From: Rheinheimera maricola
GTDB lineage: Bacteria > Pseudomonadota > Gammaproteobacteria > Enterobacterales > Alteromonadaceae
Direction: 5' to 3'
NCBI RefSeq assembly: GCF_016918075.2
Contig: NZ_JAERPS020000001.1
Span: 930,001-994,000, forward strand
DNA length: 64,000 bases
Both the position numbers and the translations under genes were made by a program. Position 1 is the first letter of the stretch. Each line of letters opens with the position of its first letter. The notes under the pieces were generated by a model. It saw only the letters and a list, made by a program, of their open reading frames with translations. It was not told the DNA's origin and made no database searches. Positions 43,398 to 52,611 of this stretch are shown one piece after another.

Positions 43398-43409
43398 AGG
43401 AGAGTTAGG

Positions 43410-43898
43410 ATGAAGAAACCGCAGCCAATCCAAGGTGAGTATGTTCCCCGAAATAGAACAGCTGAACCTACGAAAAGTACTTCTGAAACAAAACCTGATA
43501 CTGGTCCAGCAATCCTGAATGACATGTTAGGAAAGCTTGATGGTGCTCAGGTGCAGCAAATTTTTACCTCATTAGCGAGTGGTTTAGTCGAGCTGGGTTC
43601 CAATGCTCTTAATTACGGTAAAGAGCGTGAAATAACAAAAAGGGTGTATGCCCAAGCTGAAGCTGATATTAAGAAATATGCAAGCGATGTTGCTCGAACT
43701 AAGGAAGAAGAGAAAACAAAGCGAAAAGAATTAAAAGTTAATGGTGACAACAACCGAAATAAACATCTTGAAAACATGATCTCAGAGACTAACTCGCATG
43801 TTCAAGTAATGGCAATCTTAAGACAAGTTGAAAGTGGTGCAATATCTCCTCAGGATTTAGTTAGTCTTATACACCTAGTTAAAACTAAGGAGGCTTAA
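43410..43898 (+). CDS. coiled-coil protein, gene C of helicase operon
   Basis: 162 residues with AAGGAGAG before ATG 43410. A low-complexity basic start (RNRTAEPTKSTSETKPDTG) is followed by a hydrophobic helix (FTSLASGLVELGSNALNYG), the shared KEREITK motif and a charged coiled coil. The end (VESGAISPQDLVSLIHLVKTK) is helical. It overlaps the helicase gene by one base. Together with gene B it may be a scaffold or regulator for the helicase. Confidence 0.6.
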   Translation: MKKPQPIQGEYVPRNRTAEPTKSTSETKPDTGPAILNDMLGKLDGAQVQQIFTSLASGLVELGSNALNYGKEREITKRVYAQAEADIKKYASDVARTKEEEKTKRKELKVNGDNNRNKHLENMISETNSHVQVMAILRQVESGAISPQDLVSLIHLVKTKEA

Positions 43899-46800
43899 TG
43901 ATTCACTTAGTGATTGGAGGTGGCATTATTTTAACGGCTGCTGCCGTTTCCTGGCTCTACAATCAAAAGACTGATGATGAATTAAGACGCCAAAGACAAG
44001 CATACCAAGACCGTGATGATATCCGGAGTAAATACCAAAATGCGTCAAGTCGGTTTCGTGAGAATCATATCACGCAGCGAAGAGAGCAGGCGTTGTCCTA
44101 TAAGAGCTTGTTATTAAAAGAGCTTGATACTCATGCAAAGAAAGTTCAACCAATAGTTAACGCCTACAATGAATTGTTCGAAATAATACAATCAGAAATT
44201 AATGCCGACAGCACTAGCCCATATCGAAAGTCTGCTTTAAGAAAAGAATATGCAAGATTAGAAGATGCTAAATTACGTATCATAGAGTACGATAAGTACC
44301 TTAGCCATGAGCGTAGTAAAATTAGCGAGCTTTGGGCGAAAGGGCATTATGATTGGCTGATGCAGCGAAAAGTACCTGATGCGCTTTTACCCGTAGAGTG
44401 GCTGTATCTAGGTAAATTACTGGTTGTTGATTTTTCAGATATCGATAAGCCCCTTGAAGGAAGTCGGCATATTCTGAATTTTACAGGTGTTAACGGTGAG
44501 GCAGAAAAACAAAAAGCGTTAGCTTTGAGCTACGGCAATGAATTTCCAATTTTAGTAGTGAAGGGCCAGAGAAATCGCTTTTTTGGTTGTGTTGCTAAGG
44601 GAATTGCTTTCCACGACTATATTAGATTAAACCGACCTTTAGAGATCGTTGTTGAGCGTTATACCAGTGTAAAAAAACAGTATCTGTGTAGTTATTTTGA
44701 CGGACTTGGAAGTGTAAGTCTGCCCGCTCAGAATTTAATACATACCAGCTTACGTTGCATTTCTGGGCAGCGTTTGGAGGTATATTTTGATAGTTTTGAC
44801 GCAACGTTGGCGCATGATCCTTTCGGAACCAAAATTGATGGCAAAAAACTGCCACCACCATCAGTCACTGAGAAAGCACCATCTATTCAAAGGTATGACG
44901 AACTAGAGTTATATATCGAGATTGATGATAACAATTTGGTGAAAATTCCGGCAGAGTCTTCTTTTTTTGAAACTGATACAAATTGGTCTTTCTTATCTTT
45001 TGAATTAAACGATTACAGCATCCGTCTTACAAAAGGGCAGGTAGAGTTGGAGTGCGAGCTTACTGAATCACTAGACGGTTTGAGAGTTAAGAGCGTTTTT
45101 ATCCACAAAAAACCACAGATTGGAACAGACTTGCCGTTTGAATTCATCTTAATCACTGCTGAACTCGATAGCAGCGATTTGTTTGGTTGGAAATATGGTA
45201 TAGAACAATTACTTAACTTTGTAAGCCAGCTAACAATTAGTTCAACTTTGGCATTCGAACGAGCTAAACAAATAGAGTTTTTTAAACGCTGGCAACATGT
45301 TGTGGAGTACCAACGTAGGCAAGAGAGTGAGCGAAGTGTTGATTTTGAATGTATCCCAATGATTAATCAGGATAAAAACACTTATTACCAGTTGAAAATT
45401 GATAACGGTATTATCCAGGCTGCAACTGTTAACGATAGCTCTGTGTATTCTTTTATGAGTGATATAGAGAAATCTGATAGTGCACATTTTTTTCATTCCT
45501 GTCGTTTGCTTATTTGGGACGAGTTTCAAGCAAAATATATCCCAGCAATAGAGCGAAAAAAGCTTAATAAAGTTAGCTACTTACTGGAGCAAGGTAATGT
45601 TTTTATCGACGCACCACTATTCAGTTATCAGAAATTTGATTTTACAAATGCAAACAAGTTTCGATTAACTATAACTAAACCTAACGCAGCCTTGCAAAGA
45701 CAACAGCAAGCATTAGATGCATTTTTTGAAGACCGGTTAATTGAGCCAAGGCTCAAAGAGATATTTTTAGCTCCCACTGCCTGCGCAGCAGATATGATTG
45801 CTAAGTGGTGGGATTACGACATTGATTGGAGCAGTCAATTAACTGAAAGCCAAATGAATGCTGTTAAAACAGCGTTATCGGCTAAGCATATTGCAATGAT
45901 ACAAGGCCCACCTGGTACTGGAAAAACAACCGTTATTGTTGAGATGCTCTATCAAATTTTAAACGACAACCCTAAACAAAGAATATTAGTTGTTTCCCAA
46001 CAAAACACTGCAGTGGATAATGCGATAGTAAAATTTAAAGAAAAACACCCTCATTTAGTATCTAAAGGAGTAAATGTCGTAAGGGTAGGTAATCTGACCA
46101 AGATAGCCGACGAAATTATAGAAGATCACTTTGACACTATATTTACGCAATTCATTGAATATTGCTTAACACAGTCGTTAAATAAAGTTAATTCAATTGA
46201 AGATGTGAAATTAGATGCTTTGTATGAGTGGCGCGCGCTTTTAACTCAGATCAAAGAGTCCGGAGGGCAACATAATGTTTCGGACGAGTTCTTCACTACG
46301 ATGTTGATGGACAAAAATATTATCGGTGCTACATGTGTAGGTCTTGCTGCTAGAAAGGCTGGAGTTGATCATTTGAGCTTTGACGTTGCTATCGTTGATG
46401 AGGCTGGTCGAGCTACAGTGCCGGAACTTCTAATCCCTTTGCTACGTTCAAAAAAAGCGATATTGATTGGAGATCATCATCAACTCCCGCCAAGTATTGC
46501 ACCTGTTCTGCGTGAGGATAGTGCAAAAGAAGAAATGTCATTTCTTGAAGAAACTTTTTTGGAGCACAGTTTTTTTGAGATGCTATTCGAACAGTTACCT
46601 AAAGCGTGCACAGCGCAGTTGACTGAACAGTTTCGCATGGCCGCCCCAATTGGCAATTTAGTAGCGAAGTTGTTTTATTCCAAAGATGGCGAGAATCGAC
46701 TAACGAATGGTTCAAAAGATCCATTGAATACCAGTGACTTCGCTGAGCGGGATTGTTTAATTTGGGTTGATGTCTGGGGCAGGCAGCAAAAACCTCATGG

Positions 46801-47290
46801 CACAACAAGTTTTGAGAATGAAGCAGAGGCAAAAGCCATACAAATCTATCTGATAGATTTATCAAATAGATTTACGCGAAAAATTGATGTTGCTGTGATA
46901 ACGCCTTATGGAGCTCAAAAGAGGTTAATCCGCAAGCTTCTTCAGCCATATGGTACTGGTCAAATTATCAACGTCGGTACACTGTCGATAAAAGTTGATA
47001 CTGTCGATAGTTTTCAAGGTAGTGAGGCTGAGCTAGTTTGTTATTCAACTGTAAGAACACATGGTTCACTGCAGTTTATCTTAGATAAAAAGAGGCTTAA
47101 TGTTGCATGTTCACGAGCTAAAGAGAATCTAATTTTCTTTGGCAATAAAAGGCATCTTGAGAGCCATGAATCTGAAGGTAAGAACCTGTACCCAGTTATT
47201 ATAAGTTCTGCAGAGAAGTATGCTTGGAAGAACAGTAAAATAAGTAAAATCGACAAGAAGTCATTAAGCTCTGCCTCTGTGGCCGATTAA
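43898..47290 (+). CDS. membrane-anchored UPF1/DNA2-like SF1 helicase, gene D
   Basis: 1130 residues; ATG 43898 overlaps the previous stop and AAGGAGG precedes it. An N-terminal membrane helix (LVIGGGIILTAAAVSWLYNQ) is followed by a coiled coil (to about 150), an unassigned region with beta-strand blocks (about 160-620) and an SF1B helicase core: GPPGTGKTT near 669, VDEAGRATVPELLIPL near 833, TEQFRM near 909, DSFQGSEAEL near 1037 and NVACSRAKE near 1068. No nuclease domain is obvious. Known: helicases of this type act on RNA or DNA and occur in several defence systems. A membrane anchor on such a helicase is unusual. Confidence 0.72.
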   Translation: MIHLVIGGGIILTAAAVSWLYNQKTDDELRRQRQAYQDRDDIRSKYQNASSRFRENHITQRREQALSYKSLLLKELDTHAKKVQPIVNAYNELFEIIQSEINADSTSPYRKSALRKEYARLEDAKLRIIEYDKYLSHERSKISELWAKGHYDWLMQRKVPDALLPVEWLYLGKLLVVDFSDIDKPLEGSRHILNFTGVNGEAEKQKALALSYGNEFPILVVKGQRNRFFGCVAKGIAFHDYIRLNRPLEIVVERYTSVKKQYLCSYFDGLGSVSLPAQNLIHTSLRCISGQRLEVYFDSFDATLAHDPFGTKIDGKKLPPPSVTEKAPSIQRYDELELYIEIDDNNLVKIPAESSFFETDTNWSFLSFELNDYSIRLTKGQVELECELTESLDGLRVKSVFIHKKPQIGTDLPFEFILITAELDSSDLFGWKYGIEQLLNFVSQLTISSTLAFERAKQIEFFKRWQHVVEYQRRQESERSVDFECIPMINQDKNTYYQLKIDNGIIQAATVNDSSVYSFMSDIEKSDSAHFFHSCRLLIWDEFQAKYIPAIERKKLNKVSYLLEQGNVFIDAPLFSYQKFDFTNANKFRLTITKPNAALQRQQQALDAFFEDRLIEPRLKEIFLAPTACAADMIAKWWDYDIDWSSQLTESQMNAVKTALSAKHIAMIQGPPGTGKTTVIVEMLYQILNDNPKQRILVVSQQNTAVDNAIVKFKEKHPHLVSKGVNVVRVGNLTKIADEIIEDHFDTIFTQFIEYCLTQSLNKVNSIEDVKLDALYEWRALLTQIKESGGQHNVSDEFFTTMLMDKNIIGATCVGLAARKAGVDHLSFDVAIVDEAGRATVPELLIPLLRSKKAILIGDHHQLPPSIAPVLREDSAKEEMSFLEETFLEHSFFEMLFEQLPKACTAQLTEQFRMAAPIGNLVAKLFYSKDGENRLTNGSKDPLNTSDFAERDCLIWVDVWGRQQKPHGTTSFENEAEAKAIQIYLIDLSNRFTRKIDVAVITPYGAQKRLIRKLLQPYGTGQIINVGTLSIKVDTVDSFQGSEAELVCYSTVRTHGSLQFILDKKRLNVACSRAKENLIFFGNKRHLESHESEGKNLYPVIISSAEKYAWKNSKISKIDKKSLSSASVAD

Positions 47291-47319
47291 TCACAAAAGG
47301 TCACCCAATAAGGAAATTT

Positions 47320-47514
47320 ATGCCTATACAAACCCCAGCTTTTAAGCTTATTTGCCCGTCTTGCGGCTGGAGTAAGCTATTTCCGCCGATGGGCGATGTT
47401 CGTTTTCCAGGTCAGGTGCCGGATATATGCCCTTCTTGCGGCGGTGAGCAGCTAAACCGAGTTAAACCAAACATCGCTGAAAAAATGCTAGTTAGCATCA
47501 AATCCAAGCTCTGA
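47320..47514 (+). CDS. small zinc-ribbon protein
   Basis: 64 residues with two CPSCG pairs (ICPSCGWSK and ICPSCGGEQ), a typical zinc ribbon; the rest is short and basic. It may bind nucleic acid or a protein partner. It is 29 bp after the helicase gene but its composition is less AT-rich, closer to the Zorya genes, so it probably belongs to the latter unit. Confidence 0.75.
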   Translation: MPIQTPAFKLICPSCGWSKLFPPMGDVRFPGQVPDICPSCGGEQLNRVKPNIAEKMLVSIKSKL

Positions 47515-47531
47515 CCAATCGGGAAAGTATA

Positions 47532-47849
47532 ATGGCGCTATTTAATACCGACTGGACCAAAGAGCTTGAGCAGGTAAACCAGGTGGCGAAGAAAATTATT
47601 GATGATGATATCTCGCCACTAATCGACCAAAAAATAGGCTTAATTAACACCCATGCTGACGAGCTGATGCGCAAGTCAGCCTATCAGGCCGAAACCCTGG
47701 CCGATAAGCTGCTAAAAGAAATTACCATACAGCGCCAACAGCTGGTGGCTGATGTAACCAAAATAGGCCTTGTTTTTTTACTGGCGTTTACGCTTTCAGG
47801 CGCGTTGCTGATTTGGTTGTTTTTCATGTTTAAAAATGGGTTTGTTTGA
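47532..47849 (+). CDS. small tail-anchored membrane protein
   Basis: 105 residues. A helical, charged cytoplasmic part (ELEQVNQVAKKIIDDDISPLI; QAETLADKLLKEITIQRQQL) is followed by a C-terminal membrane helix (VFLLAFTLSGALLIWLFFMF). It is 17 bp after the zinc-ribbon gene. Its position right before zorA makes a Zorya accessory or unrelated passenger possible; it is not a standard Zorya gene. Confidence 0.6.
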   Translation: MALFNTDWTKELEQVNQVAKKIIDDDISPLIDQKIGLINTHADELMRKSAYQAETLADKLLKEITIQRQQLVADVTKIGLVFLLAFTLSGALLIWLFFMFKNGFV

Positions 47850-47891
47850 CCAAAGCAATTAGCGAGATTGCAGGCAAAAGCTTTACTTGGT

Positions 47892-48053
47892 ATGACAATG
47901 GTGTTGTTAGCAGAGCCTACAGTGAGTTACAGCAAGTTTCTGGCGGAAGCAAAACATGAATTACATGAAGAACACCAAGTAAAAGAACAACCTCAAGAAC
48001 AAGAAGCGTCTCAACTAAAAGACGAGACATTTGCAGAAAGCATACTCGAGTAG
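47892..48053 (+). CDS. doubtful small acidic ORF
   Basis: 53 residues from ATG 47892, ending in a Glu/Gln-rich stretch (HELHEEHQVKEQPQEQEASQ). No ribosome site is evident and the composition is low complexity. It fills the 245-bp gap before zorA. It could be real or chance. Another frame (TTG 47847) gives a 37-residue peptide, noted separately. Confidence 0.22.
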   Translation: MTMVLLAEPTVSYSKFLAEAKHELHEEHQVKEQPQEQEASQLKDETFAESILE

Positions 48054-48094
48054 ATATGCACGAATAAACATTATAACAATTGGGAAATGCAGTG

Positions 48095-50332
48095 ATGAGC
48101 ATGGACAGCAATATGGATACAACCAATTACAGCTTAACAAAATTATGGCCTGAGTTTTCCAGGCTTTGGGCTGGTGACTTTACCTCGCCGGAGGGCCTAA
48201 GTGCGGTATTTATAGCGCTGTTATTCGCCTTGGCAATATTCTTTTCAGTGATGTCTGTCATCAACTATTTTCGGGCAAGCCGGCATTTACGTTTTTATAA
48301 ACGATTACTAAAAGGGCTGACGCTAGAGCAGTTGTTGGATAAGCGCCGTGAGTTGGTGAATACCGCCTTACAGAACCAAACCTATGGCCGTTTATGGCGC
48401 GAGTTTGATGAATCTTTGGTGCATATTCCGCAAAAGCAGAGATTGTGCAATACATTGGATGCCGGTCACTTTTTTAATACCCATACCATATCGCGTGGTT
48501 TAACCGAAAACCGCTTGCTAGCTGCGGTGCCAGGTTTTCTAACGGCTATTGGCGTTATTGGTACTTTTGCCGGTTTGCAGCTGGGTTTGGGGCCGCTTGG
48601 TGCGCTGGACCCGGCTAATGCCAAAGTGGATGATTTAACCCACGGTATTTTCGGCATGATTGGTGGTGCTTCTATCGCCTTTATGACCTCGGTATGGGGC
48701 GTATTAATCAGTGTGCTATTTAACTTCTTTGAAAAATGTTTAGAGCGCAATATTCGTTCTGCTATCAGCTCATTTCAAAACGAAGTGGATTATCTGTACC
48801 CGCGCATTACCGCAGAGCAAAGCCTTTCAAACATTGAAGATTTTACCCGCCAGAGTAATGAGCGGTTAGCTGTGCTGGATGAGAAAATTGGCAATAAAAT
48901 GCAGGAGGCGATGAAAGAAGCGTCGAATGTTATTAGTGATAGCGTGGCGAATAGCTTGAACACCATATTGGGGCCTGCTATTGAGCGTTTGGTAGATAAC
49001 GCACATTCAGGGTCAGAAAAGGCATTAGAGACATTACTTGACCGTTTTTTACAAGGGGTTGGTTCTGCCGGCGATTCACAAAAAGCCATGATGGAGCAGG
49101 CTGCAAAAGAAATAGCCGCAGCTTCTGTGGGTATGACTGATGGTTTGAATCAGTTTGCCACCAAACTTGATGGCCAGGTAAACAGCATGATGCAAAGAAA
49201 TGCCGATGTGCTTAACCAGGTTAATGGCGCGGTGCAGCAGCAGCTTGAATCGCAAAGCCAGCAGGAAAAGCAGCGTCAGGAGCAGCTTAGCAATAGTATG
49301 GCTGACTTCATGGGCGGCCTGAAAACCCAATTGTCAGCATTAGCTGAGCAAAATGCCATGACGCTGAAAACTGTGCAGGGTGAGCTGTCCGGCCAAATAG
49401 CAGAGCAGCAAAGCCGTGAAGCTGAGAGGCAGCAACGGCTGCAACAACAGCAAGAAGCACAAAGCCAGCTGGAAAAACAACGTCAGGAGCAGTTAACCGG
49501 CAGTATGGCAGACTTTATGGGCAGCCTTAAAACCCAACTGTCAGTGTTAGCTGAGCAAAATGCCAGCACTCTTAAAACTGTGCAGGGTGAGTTATCCGGT
49601 CAGATGGAGCAGCAGCAAGGCCGGGAGTTGGCGAGGCAGAAACAACTGCAAGAACAGCTTTCAGGGTTTCAAGCTGCGCAAGAGCGGGTAACTCAAAGTA
49701 TTGATAATGTGCTTGCGGTGCAACAGCAGCAAAACACAGAGTTACTAACAGGACTACGGGCAGTTATTGACCGTTTTGAACAGCTTTCAGGAAGTCACCA
49801 AAGCGCCACTTCAGCAATGCAGACTGTGTCGGCTGAATTAAAAGCCGGTTCAAACCAATTGGGATTGCTGTCGACAAATCTTAAAGCGGCTATTGAAACT
49901 TTGGGCAAGCAATTGTTAGATGCTGTTGAGGCTGCAGACGATGTAACTAAGAGTAATGCAACAACATCTGAAGTGTTTACGCAAGTTTTGGGATCACTGC
50001 AACAGGCGGGCGATCACATTACTACTGCATCTGGCACATTAAATGAGGCCGCTGGTAAAGCAGAGAGCGGTTTTATTGCGGTCGATAAGCATTTTAATAC
50101 CTTGGCACAATCACTACAGTCGCATTTAACTGAAGTACAACAGCAAGTTGCTGACTTACTTAGCAACTATAGTGATCGCGTTAAAGATCAAACTGTAGCG
50201 CGGCTTAACACCTGGAACGAACACACCAACAATTACATTTCATCTATGACCGATGCTGTAAGAACACTAAGCGGTGTAGTGGATGAAATAGACGGAAAAG
50301 TCAGCCGGCGTAATGAAGGTGCCTCTGTATGA
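48095..50332 (+). CDS. zorA: ZorA, MotA/ExbB-like channel subunit of Zorya
   Basis: 745 residues from ATG 48095; starts at 48101 or 48092 are also possible. Three membrane helices (about 35-58, 137-160, 182-210) with GFLTAIGVIGTFAGLQLGLGPL and GIFGMIGGASIAFMTSVWGVLI match the MotA/TolQ/ExbB core. A very long helical tail follows. In it a 69-residue unit is repeated in tandem (QEQLSNSMADF... and QEQLTGSMADF..., starts 207 bp apart at 49277 and 49484). Known: ZorA-ZorB is a proton-driven motor whose ZorA tail reaches into the cytoplasm and controls the effector. It overlaps zorB by ATGA. Confidence 0.93.
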   Translation: MSMDSNMDTTNYSLTKLWPEFSRLWAGDFTSPEGLSAVFIALLFALAIFFSVMSVINYFRASRHLRFYKRLLKGLTLEQLLDKRRELVNTALQNQTYGRLWREFDESLVHIPQKQRLCNTLDAGHFFNTHTISRGLTENRLLAAVPGFLTAIGVIGTFAGLQLGLGPLGALDPANAKVDDLTHGIFGMIGGASIAFMTSVWGVLISVLFNFFEKCLERNIRSAISSFQNEVDYLYPRITAEQSLSNIEDFTRQSNERLAVLDEKIGNKMQEAMKEASNVISDSVANSLNTILGPAIERLVDNAHSGSEKALETLLDRFLQGVGSAGDSQKAMMEQAAKEIAAASVGMTDGLNQFATKLDGQVNSMMQRNADVLNQVNGAVQQQLESQSQQEKQRQEQLSNSMADFMGGLKTQLSALAEQNAMTLKTVQGELSGQIAEQQSREAERQQRLQQQQEAQSQLEKQRQEQLTGSMADFMGSLKTQLSVLAEQNASTLKTVQGELSGQMEQQQGRELARQKQLQEQLSGFQAAQERVTQSIDNVLAVQQQQNTELLTGLRAVIDRFEQLSGSHQSATSAMQTVSAELKAGSNQLGLLSTNLKAAIETLGKQLLDAVEAADDVTKSNATTSEVFTQVLGSLQQAGDHITTASGTLNEAAGKAESGFIAVDKHFNTLAQSLQSHLTEVQQQVADLLSNYSDRVKDQTVARLNTWNEHTNNYISSMTDAVRTLSGVVDEIDGKVSRRNEGASV

Positions 50333-51120
50333 GAGGAGTAAACGGCCGCGGCAGTAATCATCAGGTTGATGAAGAGAATCCTTATTGGATCTCTTTCTCA
50401 GACATCATGGCCGGTTTATTGGTGATTTTTGTACTGGCAGCGGTGGCGTTAATTCTGGAGCTGACGCAAAAGAGTGAGCAGTGGGATGAAGCTATTCGAG
50501 AAATTGCCAAAGCCGAGCAGGTAAGAAAGGATTTACTGCGGGAGATAGAGCAAGAGCTTAATGCGATGAATATTCCGGTGAAAATAAGCGATAACGATAC
50601 TGTTCTGCGTATTCCTGAAGATGTTCTGACCTTTGCACAGGGCCGCTTTGATATTCCGGATGATGAGCGTTCGCAGCAAAATGCTTTGGATATAGGCAGG
50701 GTGTTATTTAATAGCATTACCAGGGAAGAGCGCTGGAAATACCTGGATACTATTTTTGTTGAGGGGCATACCGACCCGGTGCCGTATCGCAACCAGGCGA
50801 TTAAAGGTAACTGGGGACTATCGACATTTCGTGCCATTTCCGTGTGGAATTACTGGAACCAGGCAATGTCAGAAAGCTCCCGTCTGGATGCTTTGACCAA
50901 CCATGTTGGTAAAAAATTGTTCTCGGTTAGCGGTTATGCTGAAACCCGGCCTGTACCGTGCTCTGTCGGCAGTACAGAAATAACGGATGGCAGCTTATGC
51001 CCTGATGGCGTAATGACGGATGAAGAATCGCTGCGCAAAAATCGCAGGATTGATATTCGCTTTACCGTGCGCCGGCCGGCGTTAGAAGATTATCAAGCCG
51101 TAAAACAGGTGATGAACTAA
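50329..51120 (+). CDS. zorB: ZorB, MotB/OmpA-like stator subunit of Zorya
   Basis: 263 residues. A short N-tail, then a membrane helix (about 22-45) with SFSDIMAGLLVIF; D25 is placed like the essential proton-carrying Asp of MotB/ZorB. The periplasmic OmpA-like domain has FVEGHTDPVPY (about 142) and LRKNRRIDIRFTVR near the end, which bind peptidoglycan. It overlaps zorA by 4 bp and precedes zorC by 2 bp, as in other Zorya loci. Confidence 0.93.
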   Translation: MRGVNGRGSNHQVDEENPYWISFSDIMAGLLVIFVLAAVALILELTQKSEQWDEAIREIAKAEQVRKDLLREIEQELNAMNIPVKISDNDTVLRIPEDVLTFAQGRFDIPDDERSQQNALDIGRVLFNSITREERWKYLDTIFVEGHTDPVPYRNQAIKGNWGLSTFRAISVWNYWNQAMSESSRLDALTNHVGKKLFSVSGYAETRPVPCSVGSTEITDGSLCPDGVMTDEESLRKNRRIDIRFTVRRPALEDYQAVKQVMN

Positions 51121-51122
51121 CG

Positions 51123-52610
51123 ATGCGCTTGCCTGATTTACTCTTTAATCTGCCTGATTGGAAAGACTCGGACTTTACGCTGGTAAAAGATGCCGAGAAA
51201 AAGGTAAAGCTTATTGGCCGTAAAGCAGGCACGGGCTCAGACACTTTTCAAAAGGCTTGCTTAAAGTTACTTAATATTGTGTTACAGGGGCGCACAGAGC
51301 AGCTTGTTGCAAACATTAATAACGCTGTTGATGTTAGGGCTTTTACCTATTTGCTCGGTGCGTCGGAGGAATTTGTCAAACATGTTTCTTTGACCCATGC
51401 TCTGCTGGATGTATTGGTATTGCCGCGTAACCCGATCAGCAAGTTAACTCTGCTGCAGTTGATCCGCGCTTATTTCGTTCGCTATGACACTGTCGCCAAT
51501 ACTCAGGTATTGGCGGATTGGTGCACTTTTATCTGCTTGCAGCTTAATCAACTTCATCTAACTGCTGCGCCAAGTGACTTAGCCTCTTACATTAAGCATG
51601 CATCAGTATTGTTTTCGGCCGCAGGCCCATCAGAGGTGGTGGCATTTGCCAAAAACAAGCAGAGTGATTTAGATGGTGTGTTGCGAGAGCTGGGTCTTAA
51701 TGGCTTTAGTAATGGCCGTTTTCTTACCTTGTGCCGCTATCAGTATTACCTTGAAACATTAAAAACCATGCCTGTTGGTGCCGAGCACGAGATCCTGCAT
51801 GAGGTTGTAAAAAAAGACGTGGTAAATGCCCCGTTTGATGAGGGGCATTTACTTGGCCATGCCATTTTAGAAATTCTTATTGACCGCTCTGCTGGTGCAG
51901 CCATTTCGGCTGCCTGGCAAAGTGCCATCCTGACTATTGCTGGCGACCCTAGGGTGCCAACATCAAACCCCAACTATCAAAAATGGTGGGTATTGTTAGG
52001 AGAGCAACGTATTGGCTTAATGCGTGGCTGGTTGAGCCGTTTTGACCTCGCCTTGTTTTTGAAGGTACTTGAGCAAAGTGCCCGGGATGGCAACATCGGC
52101 GATATGGAGCGCATGTTCGAACCACGTAAGCAGTTTATGGAGGGCTTACTTGAACAAGGGCTGGTAAGCCATTCGCGGTTGTTTTTAAGCAGGCATGCAG
52201 AACATTATTTGCGACGTTCATTTAAAAAAGAAGAGTTGCCTGAATATGCACTGGTAGATTCGGCTGAAACCTCGATGATCTATTTAAACCTTGCAGGTAA
52301 GGTGCACATGATTGAGGGTAGCCACAGCTTCAAGCTGAAATTGCTGGATAAATTGCCAGCTCAATTCAAGCTGCTGGACTACGGCAAACGGCTTTATTTT
52401 GACTCCGAATTCAGGGCGAAAATCGCCCGTATTTATCATGAAGAGTTCGGCTACCGTCGGGGGGTAGAAGAGCTGACGCATGATGTGCACTTGAATTGGC
52501 AATATAACGCCATTCGTTTCTTAGCCGAACAGGGGATTTCGGTCTCTGTACATGAGTTAATTGGTGCGGCGCGGTATCGAGAATATAAGTCGAAGTTTGG
52601 AGTGTATTAG
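51123..52610 (+). CDS. zorC: ZorC, EH-signature protein of type I Zorya
   Basis: 495 residues, 2 bp after zorB. The end (LNWQYNAIRFLAEQGISVSV, then HELIGAARYREYKSKFGVY) fits the EH-signature family that defines ZorC. Most of the chain is helical, with repeated basic patches. Known: ZorC binds DNA and is needed with ZorD for type I Zorya protection. The call rests mainly on its place between zorB and a zorD helicase, with the family end motif as support. Confidence 0.85.
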   Translation: MRLPDLLFNLPDWKDSDFTLVKDAEKKVKLIGRKAGTGSDTFQKACLKLLNIVLQGRTEQLVANINNAVDVRAFTYLLGASEEFVKHVSLTHALLDVLVLPRNPISKLTLLQLIRAYFVRYDTVANTQVLADWCTFICLQLNQLHLTAAPSDLASYIKHASVLFSAAGPSEVVAFAKNKQSDLDGVLRELGLNGFSNGRFLTLCRYQYYLETLKTMPVGAEHEILHEVVKKDVVNAPFDEGHLLGHAILEILIDRSAGAAISAAWQSAILTIAGDPRVPTSNPNYQKWWVLLGEQRIGLMRGWLSRFDLALFLKVLEQSARDGNIGDMERMFEPRKQFMEGLLEQGLVSHSRLFLSRHAEHYLRRSFKKEELPEYALVDSAETSMIYLNLAGKVHMIEGSHSFKLKLLDKLPAQFKLLDYGKRLYFDSEFRAKIARIYHEEFGYRRGVEELTHDVHLNWQYNAIRFLAEQGISVSVHELIGAARYREYKSKFGVY

Positions 52611-52611
52611 T

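Noticed and set aside
47847-47960. TTG-started 37-residue peptide (MTKAISEIAGKSFTWYDNG...) overlapping the doubtful ORF before zorA
   Set aside because: No ribosome site is evident and it is very short; it could be a remnant of another gene but cannot be supported.
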